Made by a program: the position numbers and the translations under genes
The notes under the pieces: model-generated
The model's input: the letters and a program-made list of their open reading frames with translations, nothing else
What the model was told of the DNA's origin: nothing
The model's database searches: none
Shown: piece after piece, positions 11,417 through 21,677 of the stretch
How positions within the stretch are numbered: position 1 is the stretch's first letter
Layout: every line of letters begins with the position of its first letter
Origin: Smallanthus sonchifolius
Taxonomy: Eukaryota; Streptophyta; Magnoliopsida; Asterales; Asteraceae
DNA: 64,000 nucleotides
Direction of reading: 5' to 3'
Assembly: GCA_023525975.1 (NCBI GenBank)
Contig: CM042018.1
Coordinates: 79,801,001-79,865,000, forward strand

Positions 11417-12739
11417 AAACTTGTTTTTCTTAAATTAATTCAATTCATGAAAGTTAAATTTTACTTCTTTTGAGATTTCTGTATAGTTTTTTTATATTTT
11501 CAAATATTTTACAAAAATTCAAACAAAATAGAAAATGGAGAAAATTTGAAAGTTATCTTGAGAAAAGAGGAAATTATAGTACATCAGAAATGATCTAAAC
11601 GCCACAGGTTGCTTATATGGGAAATGATTGCGTCATGCTTACTTGATTGTTTAAATTGTTATGTTTTTAATCTGCTTATTTACAAGGAATTTGAATTGCC
11701 AGTAGGCCGTAGGCGTCTTTGAATCATTAGTAGTGTGGAAACTAAATCTAGACTACAAATGTGATTTGAACCCATCTATGCATGTGTGCGTGTGTAAAAG
11801 AATACAAAAAGATCATTATCAGATAAAGGATGTAAGATTTTAGCAAATATTTTCTTAAGAGACCAGTTTCGGGTTATGTCTTTAGCACAATTACTATGGT
11901 TCATCTCACTGAACATACTCACAAGTATGTAATGAGAGATTGAATAAAGACATGACTTTACATCAACCGTTGAGCATGTATTCACCCTTGAATCATACAT
12001 GATTCATTGAAATCAAATCCAGATAAAAGTTGGATCACCTTACCTAAATCCTCAGAGTCCATATCTATTAACCTGGATCATCATATGATATTCATATAAG
12101 AAAATCCAATCAAACCAAGACATCTGAATCACTCGATTCTGAATCTTATGATTCTTGATAATCCCTATGGATTCTGCTTGATTTTTCTGTGCTAAACGAT
12201 GTAACTTCATTCTGGAGATTTGAAAATCTTTAGAAAAATCTTAGATGCCTTGGGATAGTGCAAGTTACATTCCTGTAGCATATCAGTGGGGTACACGTTG
12301 TATACCCTAAAATTAATACCTTAACACACAAGAACGTGATACAAAGATGCTTATGGTTTCAAATCTTATAATATTGCTAATTTGAATTACTTGTTTATGT
12401 GCTTATTATGTATAAATAAATTGTAATTCATGACATGATCCCATATTCTTTGACGTTTATCTTGTATCGTTTTTGCTAAAGTTTATCCTAATATGATCCT
12501 CTGCTCGTGTCTTTGAACAAAAATAGTGTTTGTATATACTTGTATATTTCTATCTAAAAAAGATCAAAAAGATTCTAAGTTTGTGTATAGTTCAATTTTA
12601 ATCAGAAAAACCAAAAATATTTGTGTTTAACCTTCTTGAATTGACTTTGAATCCTCTTGATTGAATGCTTTTATCTTGTTCGTTATTTGACTTGAAATCT
12701 TCATAATTTGAGTTGAAAGTTTGAGCACACAAGGGTGTC

Positions 12740-12859
12740 TGCGTACTTGATAAGTGCGCATGAGGTAAACCCTGCGTACTTAACAAGTACGCAAGACTTA
12801 AGTCATGCGTACTTAGTAAGTACGCAGGAGTTAAGTCCTGCGCACTTAGCAAGTACGCA
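12740..12859. repeat. Palindrome array, four units of 33 bp
   Basis: Four copies of TGCGTACTT-N3-AAGTACGCA start at 12740, 12773, 12806 and 12839, exactly 33 bp apart, with a variable 12 bp linker. Each unit is a near-perfect inverted repeat with 9 bp arms. Confidence 0.93.
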
Positions 12860-13428
12860 AGACCAATATGTGTTGGGTATATATACAGGACTTAGAATTT
12901 TTTTTGTTTATCTCAATCAAAATTCAAACTATTGTTGAATATCCTCTGCTCAGTTTTACGCAAAAATTTTGAGTGTCTCTAACCGGTTTTTCGTCCCAAT
13001 TCTATTCTCAACATCGGATAAACATCATTTGGTGAGAATCCTAGGGATTTTCATCCATGAAATCTTGACTTACGGACCGATTAAGGATTTTAAAAAAAAT
13101 TTAGGGTTTAAATCTTGATTTTGGACATTTCTTGGTCGTTTTGGTAACACATTATGATCAAAACTCATTTAGAATCATCAATCGAACCTTATTCATTACT
13201 TAATCTCCCCTAACGATCTTTGATTTGTGCTTGACTTAATATTTGACTGTCGGTTCATATGGGTCGGTTTTTAGGTCACAATTTGACTAGGTTAGTGGGT
13301 CATTGATGTGGATAGAGGTTCCATAGGTCCTTATCATGGTTTTCGACCTTGTGGTAACCCTATTCCAAGTCAATATCTTACATCTGTTGAATATTAGTTT
13401 TTTGAAAAATTTGACTAAGTGCAATTCT

Positions 13429-13515
13429 TGCGCACTTAACAAGTATGCAAGAAGTAAATCATGCGTACTTTTTAAGTACGCAAGAACAAATCCCTGCGTA
13501 CTTGCTAAGTACGCA
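13429..13515. repeat. Palindrome array, three units of 33 bp
   Basis: Three copies of the same 21 bp palindrome start at 13429, 13462 and 13495. The array lies about 130 bp upstream of the env-like ATG. Confidence 0.93.
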
Positions 13516-13630
13516 GGAATAACACTTGTGAAATTTTTCTATGTCTGAAATTTAGTTCAGTGTGTAACTGCTATACTTGGTCATGTGTATTCAATTCCAA
13601 TGAATCTTCTTGTTCTTATTATGTTTACTG

Positions 13631-13643
13631 TGTGTTTTTGCAG
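13631..13643 (+). promoter_or_regulatory. Candidate 3' splice site before env-like ORF (left copy)
   Basis: TGTGTTTTTGCAG ends two bases before the conserved ATG at 13646. The right copy keeps the same T-rich tract, CAG and spacing. This suggests the env-like ORF is read from a spliced subgenomic RNA. Confidence 0.5.
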
Positions 13644-13645
13644 TG

Positions 13646-15508
13646 ATGGATCGTGCCTTTACCAATGAGTTCAATCTTCTTACACATACAGAACCGGAAT
13701 GGAAGGGTGCTGCACTACAATACCGAGAGATAGTTGATTTCTTGAACCGTTCAAAGATCAGCTATGCTATATCAGCAGATCCAATAGTCTCAAGACCGTA
13801 CCTGGAGCAGTTCTGGGATACAGTGGATCATGACTGCATGGTAACCCCTAATTTCATTCGGGCTATTGTGGCGGTCATGACGTTGCTTTTTCTGAGGACA
13901 CAATTTGACGGGTCTTACAATTCCGGGATCTCGCCACCGACCCAACTGCCTATCCTGATTACTTTGTGGATGGCTATTGGAGGCATCGTATGGGATACGT
14001 TGGTGTATGAGATTACTCTTCCTACAAGAAGATGTGGGTGCTCGATCAGTGGAGGTACTTTGCCCACGTGATGATCATGTGCATTTCTTCCAGGAAGGCG
14101 GGGAAGGATGCTATGGGACATGATCTTGCAGCAGCCATGGTTGGCCTGTCTCTCAACAGGGGTTATAACTTCTCACGATACATCTTCAAGGCCTTAAATG
14201 ATCAGATCAATACAGCTGAGAGGTTTAGATTCCTGTTATACCCAAAATTTGTGCAACTACTGATCAATGATGCGTTGCCAAATCTGCCTGCTATTGGGGA
14301 GAGACTGCAAGTAAAACGGGTGGACAAGAGAGTGTTTGCCCAATTCCTAAAGCCATGTATTGTAGAACCTACCCCTACGCACACCGCACTCTTTGGCCAC
14401 CTGATTAATGAAGCGTATATGGCACCAGCTGATTGGAGATGGTTTAGTCATGATTCTGAGCCAGAACTCAGTGAACATTCTGATGAGCAACAAGAAGATG
14501 AGGACGTTGATAGTGAGGATGAATTGTCTGAAGGAGGAGATGAAGAAGCGGGTAATGATGGTGCTGAAGGATCCAACTCCAAAGATACAGATTGTGATTC
14601 ATCTGATTCTGATGATGCGCCATCACAGGCACACCCGAGAAGATTGACAAAGGTGACCCTTCCTGAGTCATCTTCTAAGAGAAAGGGACAATCGTCGAGC
14701 AGGGAATACGAGCTAGATTCTGACTCGGACACTGCTATACAAAGACGAAGACGTGAAAGTATCAACAAACAACGGGGGGATAGGCAGCAACAAGCTATTC
14801 CTCATGAGGTAGAGGATAGTGCTCAGAGGCAAGTATAAGTATCGGCTGCGAGTACTGATTCAGCTTCTACCCCACCTTCACAACAGCTGTACCGGCGACA
14901 GCGGAGGAGGCCACAGGTTACACCTGATGTGGCTGTCACTGCTATCACAGAGGCGGTTCCTGTGATAGTGTCCCTCCTGTACCATCTATCCAAATGGTGA
15001 TGACTACTCCGATTCTTACCGAGTCAGTTACCATTACTCCTTGCACCACTCCGACAACCACCATCCCATCCACAATCCCTACTACAACCATCGTACATAT
15101 CAGTCAACCCTACAACTTTGGAGACTTTTCTCAGGGTTTTGACTTTGATATGCTCTTCTCCTCTCCCCTCCATAATGTTGAAGCCTCTACGTCCAGGAAT
15201 CCTGATCCAAATGATGCAAGGATAGCTACTTTGGAAACCCAAGTGGTTGGGCTACTAGAAACTGTTCGGAAATCAAGGGAAGAATCTGAGGCTCAACAGG
15301 CAGAGAACTGGGACAGAAGAGAGACTAGCAAATGTGATGGCCCAGAATGACATACTGATCAAAACAAACAATATGATTCTGGGACGCAGGTCATCTTTAG
15401 AGGTTCGGTTTGACATGCAGCAGAAAGAACATGAAATGATGGTCAAGTTAGTAACTGACCTGACCAAGAAGCTTGCTGCTGAGGGGGAGAAAGAAAAAGA
15501 GAAGGAGA
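13646..15508 (+). pseudogene. Sirevirus env-like third ORF (left copy, broken)
   Basis: Sireviruses can carry an extra ORF of uncertain function, called env-like, between pol and the 3' LTR, and this one lies at that place. The N-terminal half contains an FW motif (LEQFWDT) and a conserved YNFSRYIF-type segment. It is followed by an acidic Ser/Glu/Asp-rich stretch (about 14450-14620), a basic stretch, a Thr/Pro-rich stretch (about 15000-15110) and a coiled-coil-like C-terminus (LETQVVGLLETVRKS and a Lys/Glu run). The ATG at 13646 is chosen because both copies keep it next to a splice acceptor. Frameshifts near 13870 and a stop at 14836 among others break it. No membrane span or signal peptide is evident, so a true envelope role is unproven. 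At 15509 the sequence switches to inverted right-copy sequence. Confidence 0.65.
14237..15508. other. Spacer of the inverted Sirevirus repeat
   Basis: This unique 1.27 kb segment between the arms is the C-terminal half of the left env-like ORF. The right copy lost its corresponding part at the join. No LTR lies between the two elements, so both lack a 3' LTR here. The junction sits in an AAG/GAG-rich stretch, where short homology could have guided an end-joining or template-switch event. Confidence 0.8.
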
Positions 15509-16098
15509 AGGAATCTAAACCTATCAGCAGCATTGATCTGATCGGTGATAGACTTGTAGATATACTTCGAGAAGTTATAACCCTTGTTAAGCAAGAGGGC
15601 AACCATTGCAGCCGCAAGGTCATGCCCCATGGCATCCTTTCCAGCCTTTCTAGCAGACAGGCACATGATCATGATGTTTGCGAAGTAACGCCACTGATCA
15701 AGTACCCACATCTTCTTGTATGAGGAGTAGTCCATGATACCGACATACCCCATCCTTTGTCTGCAGCATCCATCAACGAAGTAGTCAGGGTAACTCACCA
15801 GATAAGTTGGTAAGTCCCTAAACTGTAGCACGCGTCTGATGGTGTCTTCAGAAATAGCAATATCATGACCTGCTATAGTAGCCCTAATGACGTTTGGGTA
15901 TACTGTACAGTCATGATTAGCAGTTTCCCAGAATTGCTCCAGATACAGTCTTGAGACAACATGATCAGTAGATATGGCATAGTTGATCTTTGATCGGTTC
16001 AGGAAGTCGATTATCTCCCTATAGTAAAGTGCAGCACCCTTCCACTCGGGCTGTGTTAGAGCCAGCAAATTGAATTCACTGGTGAATGCACGAGCCAT
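15509..16098 (-). pseudogene. Sirevirus env-like ORF, N-terminal half (right copy)
   Basis: The reading frame opens at the ATG complementary to 16096-16098 and encodes about 196 residues aligning with the left env-like N-terminus. It includes LEQFWET, a segment starting ISEDTIRRVL, and GYNFSKYIY. This half is intact, unlike the left copy, so it gives the best view of the domain. The ORF then runs across the junction at 15509 into antisense left-copy sequence, giving a meaningless tail. Function is unknown; the placement fits the Sirevirus third ORF. The C-terminal coiled-coil half is missing. Confidence 0.7.
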
Positions 16099-16228
16099 CA
16101 CTGCAAAAACAAACAATAAACACAATAAGAATAAGAAGCATCATTGGAATGGATCAGACATGACAGGATATAGCAGCTACACAATGAACTGAATTTCAGA
16201 CTTAGGAATTTTTCACAAGTGTCCTTCC

Positions 16229-16315
16229 TGCGTACTTAGCAAGTACGCAAGGATTAGTTCTTGCGTACTTAGCAAGTACGCATGAATTACTTCTTGCGTA
16301 CTTGTTAAGTGCGCA
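16229..16315. repeat. Palindrome array, three units of 33 bp (right copy)
   Basis: Units start at 16229, 16262 and 16295. This is the counterpart of the array at 13429-13515. Confidence 0.93.
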
Positions 16316-16872
16316 AGAACTTGCACTTAGCCAAATTTCAAAAATCCAAAATTCAACAGAGGAGAGGCATTGCTATTGATTAGGGTCACCACAAGGTCGA
16401 AATACATGATGAGGAGTTATGGAACCACTATCAACATCAATGAGCCACTGAACTAGTCAATTTTGACGTAGCCTTGGTCCGACGGTAATCTACGGTCAAA
16501 CAAGGGATCAAAGTCAAAATCAAACCCTGATAAAGACAATTTAGGAGTCAAGGAGCTTCGATTAGTGACTTATAACTAGATTTAGGTCTAAATTTTCATT
16601 AAGAACATCCAAAATCGGTTAAATTCTCACTATCAAACCCTTGAACGAATATGTCAATAATAGATGATTTTATGGATGAAATGCACTAAGATTCTCACCA
16701 AAGATGATTAAGATGAAGATGAACCGAAAAACGGGATGAAAAAGCTTTTAGGAACACACGAAAATCTCGAGTAAAAATGAGTAGAGGTAGACAGCAGTGT
16801 GAAATGTTTGAAATGAGATGAAACTCAAGAAAAATTCTAACTGTTGTATATATACCCAACACAAAATGGTCG

Positions 16873-16992
16873 TGCATACTTGTTAAGTGCGCAGGACTTA
16901 ACTCCTGCATACTTACTAAGTACGCATGACTTAAGTCTTGCGTACTTGTTAAGTACACAGGGTTTACCTCATGCGAACTTACTAAATACGCA
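16873..16992. repeat. Palindrome array, four units of 33 bp (right copy)
   Basis: Units start at 16873, 16906, 16939 and 16972. They carry more substitutions than the left-copy units, but the 33 bp period is exact. Confidence 0.9.
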
Positions 16993-18313
16993 GAGACCCT
17001 TGTGTGCTCAAACTTTCAACTCAAATTATGAAGATTTCAAGTCAATTAACGAACAAGATAATCACATTCAATCAAGAGGATTCAAAGTCAATTCAAGAAG
17101 GTTAAATACAAATATATATATATATATTTTTTTTTGGCTTTTCTGATTAAAATTGAACTGTACACAAGCTTAGAATCTTTTTGATCTTTTATAGATAGAA
17201 ATATACAAGTATATACACACACTATTTTTGTTCAAAGACACGAGCAAATGATCATATCAAATGATACAAGATAAACGTCAAAGAATATGGGATCAGGTCA
17301 TGGTTTACAAGTTATTCATACGTAATAAGCACATAAACAAGTAATTCAAGTTAGCAATATTATGATATTTGAAACCATAAGCATCTTTGTATCACGTTCT
17401 TGTGGGTTAAGGTATTAATTTTAGGATATATAATGTGTACCCCACGGATATGCTACAGAAATGTAACTTGCACTATCTCAAGGCATCTAAGATTTTCCCA
17501 AAGTTTTTCAAATCTCCAGAATGAAGTTACATCATTTAGCACAGAAAAAATCAAGCAGAATCCATAGGGATTATCAAGAATCATAAGATTCAGAATCGAG
17601 TGATTCAGATGTCTTGGTTTGATTGGATTTTCTTCTATGAATATCAAATGATGATTCAGGTTAATAGATATAGAGTATGAGGATTTAGGTAAGGTGATCC
17701 AACTTTTATCTGGATTTGATTTCAATGAATCAGGTATGATTCATGGGTGAATATAAGCTTAACGGTTGATGTTAAGACATATCTTGGCCCAATTTCCCAT
17801 TGCATACTTGAGAGTATGGGCAGTGAAGTGAACCGATAAATTATGCTAAAGTTATAACCCGAAACTGGTCTCTTAAGAAAATATTTGCTAAAATCTTACA
17901 TCCTTTATCTGATAATGATCTTTTCGTATTCTTTTACACACGCACACATGCATACATGGGTTCAAATCACAGTTGTAGTCTAGATTTATTTTCCACACTA
18001 CTAATGATTCAAAGACGCCTACAGCCTACTGAAAATTCAAATTACTTGTAAATAAGTAGATTAAAAACATAACAATTTAAACAATCAAGTAAACATGACG
18101 CAATCATTTCCCATATGAGCAGTCTATGGCGTTTAGATCATTACTGATGTACTATCATTTCCTCTTTTCTCAAGATAACATTGAAATTTTATCCATTTTC
18201 TATTTTTTTTGGATTTTTGTAAAATATTTGAAAATTAAAAGAACTATACAGAAAACTTAAAAGATATAAACTTTAACTTTCATGAATTGAATTGATTTAA
18301 GAAAAACAGGTTT

Positions 18314-18829
18314 TCACTCTGGATTGAACATTCCTATCAAGTTGACAAGATGCTCAAAACGGGTTCGATCAAACGCCTTAGTGAAAAGGTCAGCAAAGTT
18401 GTCATCCGTGTGAACGTATACAAGTTCAATGAGATGCTTTTTAGCACAATCACAGATGAAATGATGGCAAATTTCAAAATGTTTAGTTTGGGAATGTTTT
18501 ACCGGGTTGTTTGTGATGGACATGGTGGCATTGTTGTCAATGAACAGTGGAGTTCCAGTGAAGTTTAAGCCATAGTCTCTCAATTGCTGCTGAATCCACA
18601 ATATCTGAGAACAACCGCTACCTACAGCAATGTACTCTGCTTCACATGTTGAGACAGAAACCTTTGACTGCTTCTTACACTGCCAGGAAACCAGTCTGTC
18701 TCCCAAGAATTGACATCCACCAGAAGTTGACTTTATATCAAGGTTACAACTGCCATAGTTTGAATCAGTATAGGATTTGAAGTCAAATGACTGCTGCTTT
18801 GAGTACCAAAGACCCAATCGGGGTTTCCC
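18314..18829 (-). pseudogene. Sirevirus RNase H (right copy)
   Basis: The 167-codon frame (18314-18817) is a Copia RNase H, with a conserved STCEAEYIA acidic motif and a C-terminal FADLFTKAF motif. It is separated by a frameshift near 18825 from the RT C-terminus. Within its own frame this domain is uninterrupted, whereas the left copy has several stops here. Confidence 0.88.
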
Positions 18830-20023
18830 TTACAAGTATCTGAAAAACCTCTTGACAGCGATCATATGAGACTCCTTCGGTTGTAACTGAAACCTTGAGC
18901 ACAAGTATACATCAAACATTATGTCGGGCCTTGAAGCTATGAGATACATAAGAGATCCGATCATCCCATGATACAAATTGCAATCCACATCCTTTCCATA
19001 TTTGTCTGGATGCAGACCATGATTGACGGGGATAGGTGTGCCATAAGTACTGCTATCATTCATCTTGTATTTTGACAAGATGTCCTGCACATACTTGGTT
19101 TGATGCAGATAAATGCCATCCTCTCTTTGACTGACTTGCAGACCTAGGAAGAACAACAACTCACCTATGTTACTCATCTCAAACTTGGACTTCATCACAT
19201 GTTTGAATTCCTTACACATCTCTTCATTTGTAGACCCAAAGATAATATCATCGACATACACTTGTACAAGAAGAATATTACCTCCTGCTTTCTGTATGAA
19301 GAGGGTCGAGTCAATCTATCCACGGTCGAAACCATTTGACAGTAGATGTTTTGATAATGTCTCATACCATGTCCTAGGTTCTTGATGAAGACCATAAAGT
19401 GCTTTGCCGGGCTTAAACACTTTATTGATATTATGCGGGTCTTCAAAGCCGGGAGGTTGAGTGACATAGACCTCTTCATGAACTTTTCCATACAGGAAAG
19501 CACTCTTCACATCAAGTTGATAGACCTTGAAGCCGACATAGGAGGCATAAGCCAGAAACAGTCGAATGGCCTCAAGTCTAGCAACTGGGGCATATATTTA
19601 TGTGTAATCTAAGCCCTCTTGTTGATAAAAACCCTGAACAACCAACCTTGCTTTATTCTTCACTACAACATGATGATCATCCGTCTTGCACTTGAACACC
19701 CATCTGGTTCCAATTGGTTATATGTCTCTTGGCAAGTCAACCAAATCCCACACATGCAACTTTTGGAATTGAGACAGTTCTTCTTGCATTGCCTCAATCC
19801 AACAGTTGTCAGGGAGAGCCTCCTTCACATTCTTTGGCTCTAACTGGGACAGGAATGCAGCATGCAATCATGTTTCCATGACACCAGTTTCAAGGATCTC
19901 AGAGTACAAACTTGTGTTCTCAGCAATGGTTCTATGACGAGTTTAAACACTGGCATGAGGATCACCAATAATATTGTCAATTGGATGATTCTTATGCACT
20001 CTCGTCTCTGGTATTTCCGGTTC
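18830..20023 (-). pseudogene. Sirevirus reverse transcriptase (right copy)
   Basis: Homology to the RVT_2 domain runs from about 19850 down to 18830. The C-terminal part (18830-19261) opens with MYVDDIIFGS, so the catalytic Asp pair is present. The fingers and palm (around 19316-19700) are interrupted by in-frame stops, one directly before the DSTLFI segment near 19317 and others near 19600 and 19720. Stretch 19850-20023 is the linker from the integrase. The enzyme cannot be read through in one frame. Confidence 0.85.
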
Positions 20024-21092
20024 CTAAATTTCTGAATCGAGGTTTGTGCTCAACTCCCCCATATCCTGTGTTCCAGAAGAAGAAGATTCAATGTTGATTG
20101 GATCAGCTGGAGCATCATTTCCTATACGTGTGCTAGGATTAGCTTGAGCGTCATTTCCGTCAACATGAACATCTTCAATGTTATCACTGTCATGAGTTCC
20201 AGATGCAGATGCTGCATTGGAATCAGGAGTTACAATCGGTACAGTAGCACGTGTTGAGAAACTGGAGTCATCACTGCCACCAAATAATTCATACACATTT
20301 GCGGCATCATCGGCAGACAGATCAGGAAGGTTGAATGATTTGAATAGCGCATCATAATCAAAACCCCAAGCTGGACCAGTTGGTTCTGGTGGAATGCTGT
20401 GTTTACTACAATCCACTTCAAACCATTCCTCGACAGTACGAGTTCCTATATTGTACACTCTCTTGCAAGGCGAGTTGGCAACATATCCTAGACTTTCGGT
20501 CTTTGAATTGTAGCAATAAGGAACAGGGACTATGAAAAGGAGCTAGATAGTCAAGATTAGGAGGTCGATTATTGATCAACTCATAGCAAGTCTTGTTGTG
20601 CCTCTTCACAACCAGAACTCTGTTCAAGACGTGACAAGCTGTATTAACTGCTTCTGCCCAGAAAGTGACAGGAAGCTTTGCATCTGACAGCATTGTCCTT
20701 GTAGTCTCAATCAAGGTACTGTTCTTCCGTTCTACGACTCCATTCTGCTGAGGTGTGTACGGGGCACTAAATTCGTGACGTATCCCCTTCTTGAGGCAGA
20801 AAAGTTCCATCAAATTATTCTTGAATCCAGTTCCGTTATCACTCCTTATTCTTCTAACCTTCAACTTGCAAAGAGATTCCAAGCTCAGGATCAGGTATTG
20901 AAGAATGCCAGCAGTTTCGTCCTTTGTACCTAAAAAATTCACCCAAGAAAAACGTGAGAAATCATCAGTTACAACCAGACAGTATGACTTACCTCCAATA
21001 CTCCTGATACTTATGGGGCCAAACAGATCCATATGTAATAGCTCTAAAGGGGTATCGATAGAGTTTTGGAGCTTGGGCTTGTGAGACTTCCT
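20024..21092 (-). pseudogene. Sirevirus integrase core and C-terminal linker (right copy)
   Basis: The frame 20418-21032 holds the DDE core. It has Asp in MDLFGP, Asp in RSDNGT and, unlike the left copy, the catalytic Glu (NGVVERKN). A small deletion near 20490 shifts the frame, and 20024-20458 encodes the acidic Ser-rich linker that is duplicated in the left copy but single here. A stop at about 21090 separates the core from the pre-integrase finger. Confidence 0.88.
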
Positions 21093-21677
21093 TTACTGTT
21101 TGCCCTTTTTACAAGGCATACAGTCATCTACAATGGTAAATCTTAGCTTAGGAACACCGGTTACCAAACCATTTCGGACAAGATGATTCATTTTTTGATA
21201 AGAAATGTGTCCGAGTTTCCTATGCCACAAGATTGAGTCAAGCTCTGTCTCTTTGGTAAGCAAACAAGTAGCAACAGTTGATGTGGTTTTCGCCATGCTC
21301 ATGTCGATCTGATAGGTGTCGTTTGTCCTTGGCGCTCGCATCAGAATCCAGTCTTCAGGAACCTCAAAACCAGGTTTGAGAATCATGCATTCAGTCTTGT
21401 CAAACATAACCAAGTACTCCTTTTCGCACATCTGGGAGACACTCAACAGGTTATGCTTCAGCTGCTCACAGTAGTTGATGTTGTCGAAGATGAGACAACC
21501 ATTTAAAACCATGCCTTGACACGTTATACTACCGCCTTTCTCTCCAGCAAAGGCCACATAGCCGCCTCTGAATGGTTTCACATCTTGAAGTAGGTCCATG
21601 TTACATGTCATGTGCCGGGAGCATCCACTATCTACATACCAACGATTAGAGATAGTACCCTTTGGATGTACCTGCAC
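21093..21677 (-). pseudogene. Sirevirus protease and GAG-pre-integrase (right copy)
   Basis: The 194-codon frame holds the protease active site DSG (VDSGCSRHMT, near residue 16) and the HHCC zinc finger ending CMPCKKGKQ. It aligns closely with the left copy at 7369. It is open across both domains and stops just after the finger. Confidence 0.9.

Larger units (their letters stand above)
11417..13609 (+). mobile_element. Sirevirus pol-env spacer (left copy)
   Basis: This 2.2 kb stretch has no supported gene. It matches the reverse complement of the right-arm spacer, so it is part of the element and not host DNA. It holds two arrays of the 21 bp palindrome (12740-12859 and 13429-13515). The short ORFs across the arrays have repetitive translations and are not credible genes. 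Confidence 0.85.
6659..14236 (+). repeat. Left arm of a large inverted Sirevirus repeat
   Basis: This segment matches the reverse complement of 15509-22378 in the same order: gag C-terminus, protease, integrase, RT, RNase H, 2.2 kb spacer and the env-like N-terminal half. Its left limit is the motif tcatcgggtcaaact, paired with 22378. Its right limit is aggtttagattcct, paired with 15509. The left arm is longer mainly because of an internal 650 bp duplication. The arms carry many private differences, about 90% identity by eye. Confidence 0.9.
16099..18313 (-). mobile_element. Sirevirus pol-env spacer (right copy)
   Basis: This is the inverted counterpart of 11417-13609, without supported genes. 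It contains palindrome arrays at 16229-16315 and 16873-16992 and, next to 16098, the conserved T-rich CAG splice-acceptor candidate. Confidence 0.85.

Noticed and set aside
12740..12859. CRISPR array
   Set aside because: The repeats are palindromes with 12 bp degenerate linkers in a plant retrotransposon; there are no spacers of CRISPR length and no cas genes.
12598..12938. Overlapping ORFs on both strands with repeated Ala-Tyr-Leu-Ser-Thr-Gln units
   Set aside because: They are read through the 33 bp palindrome array. 33 is a multiple of three, so all frames stay open; the repeats are DNA-level.
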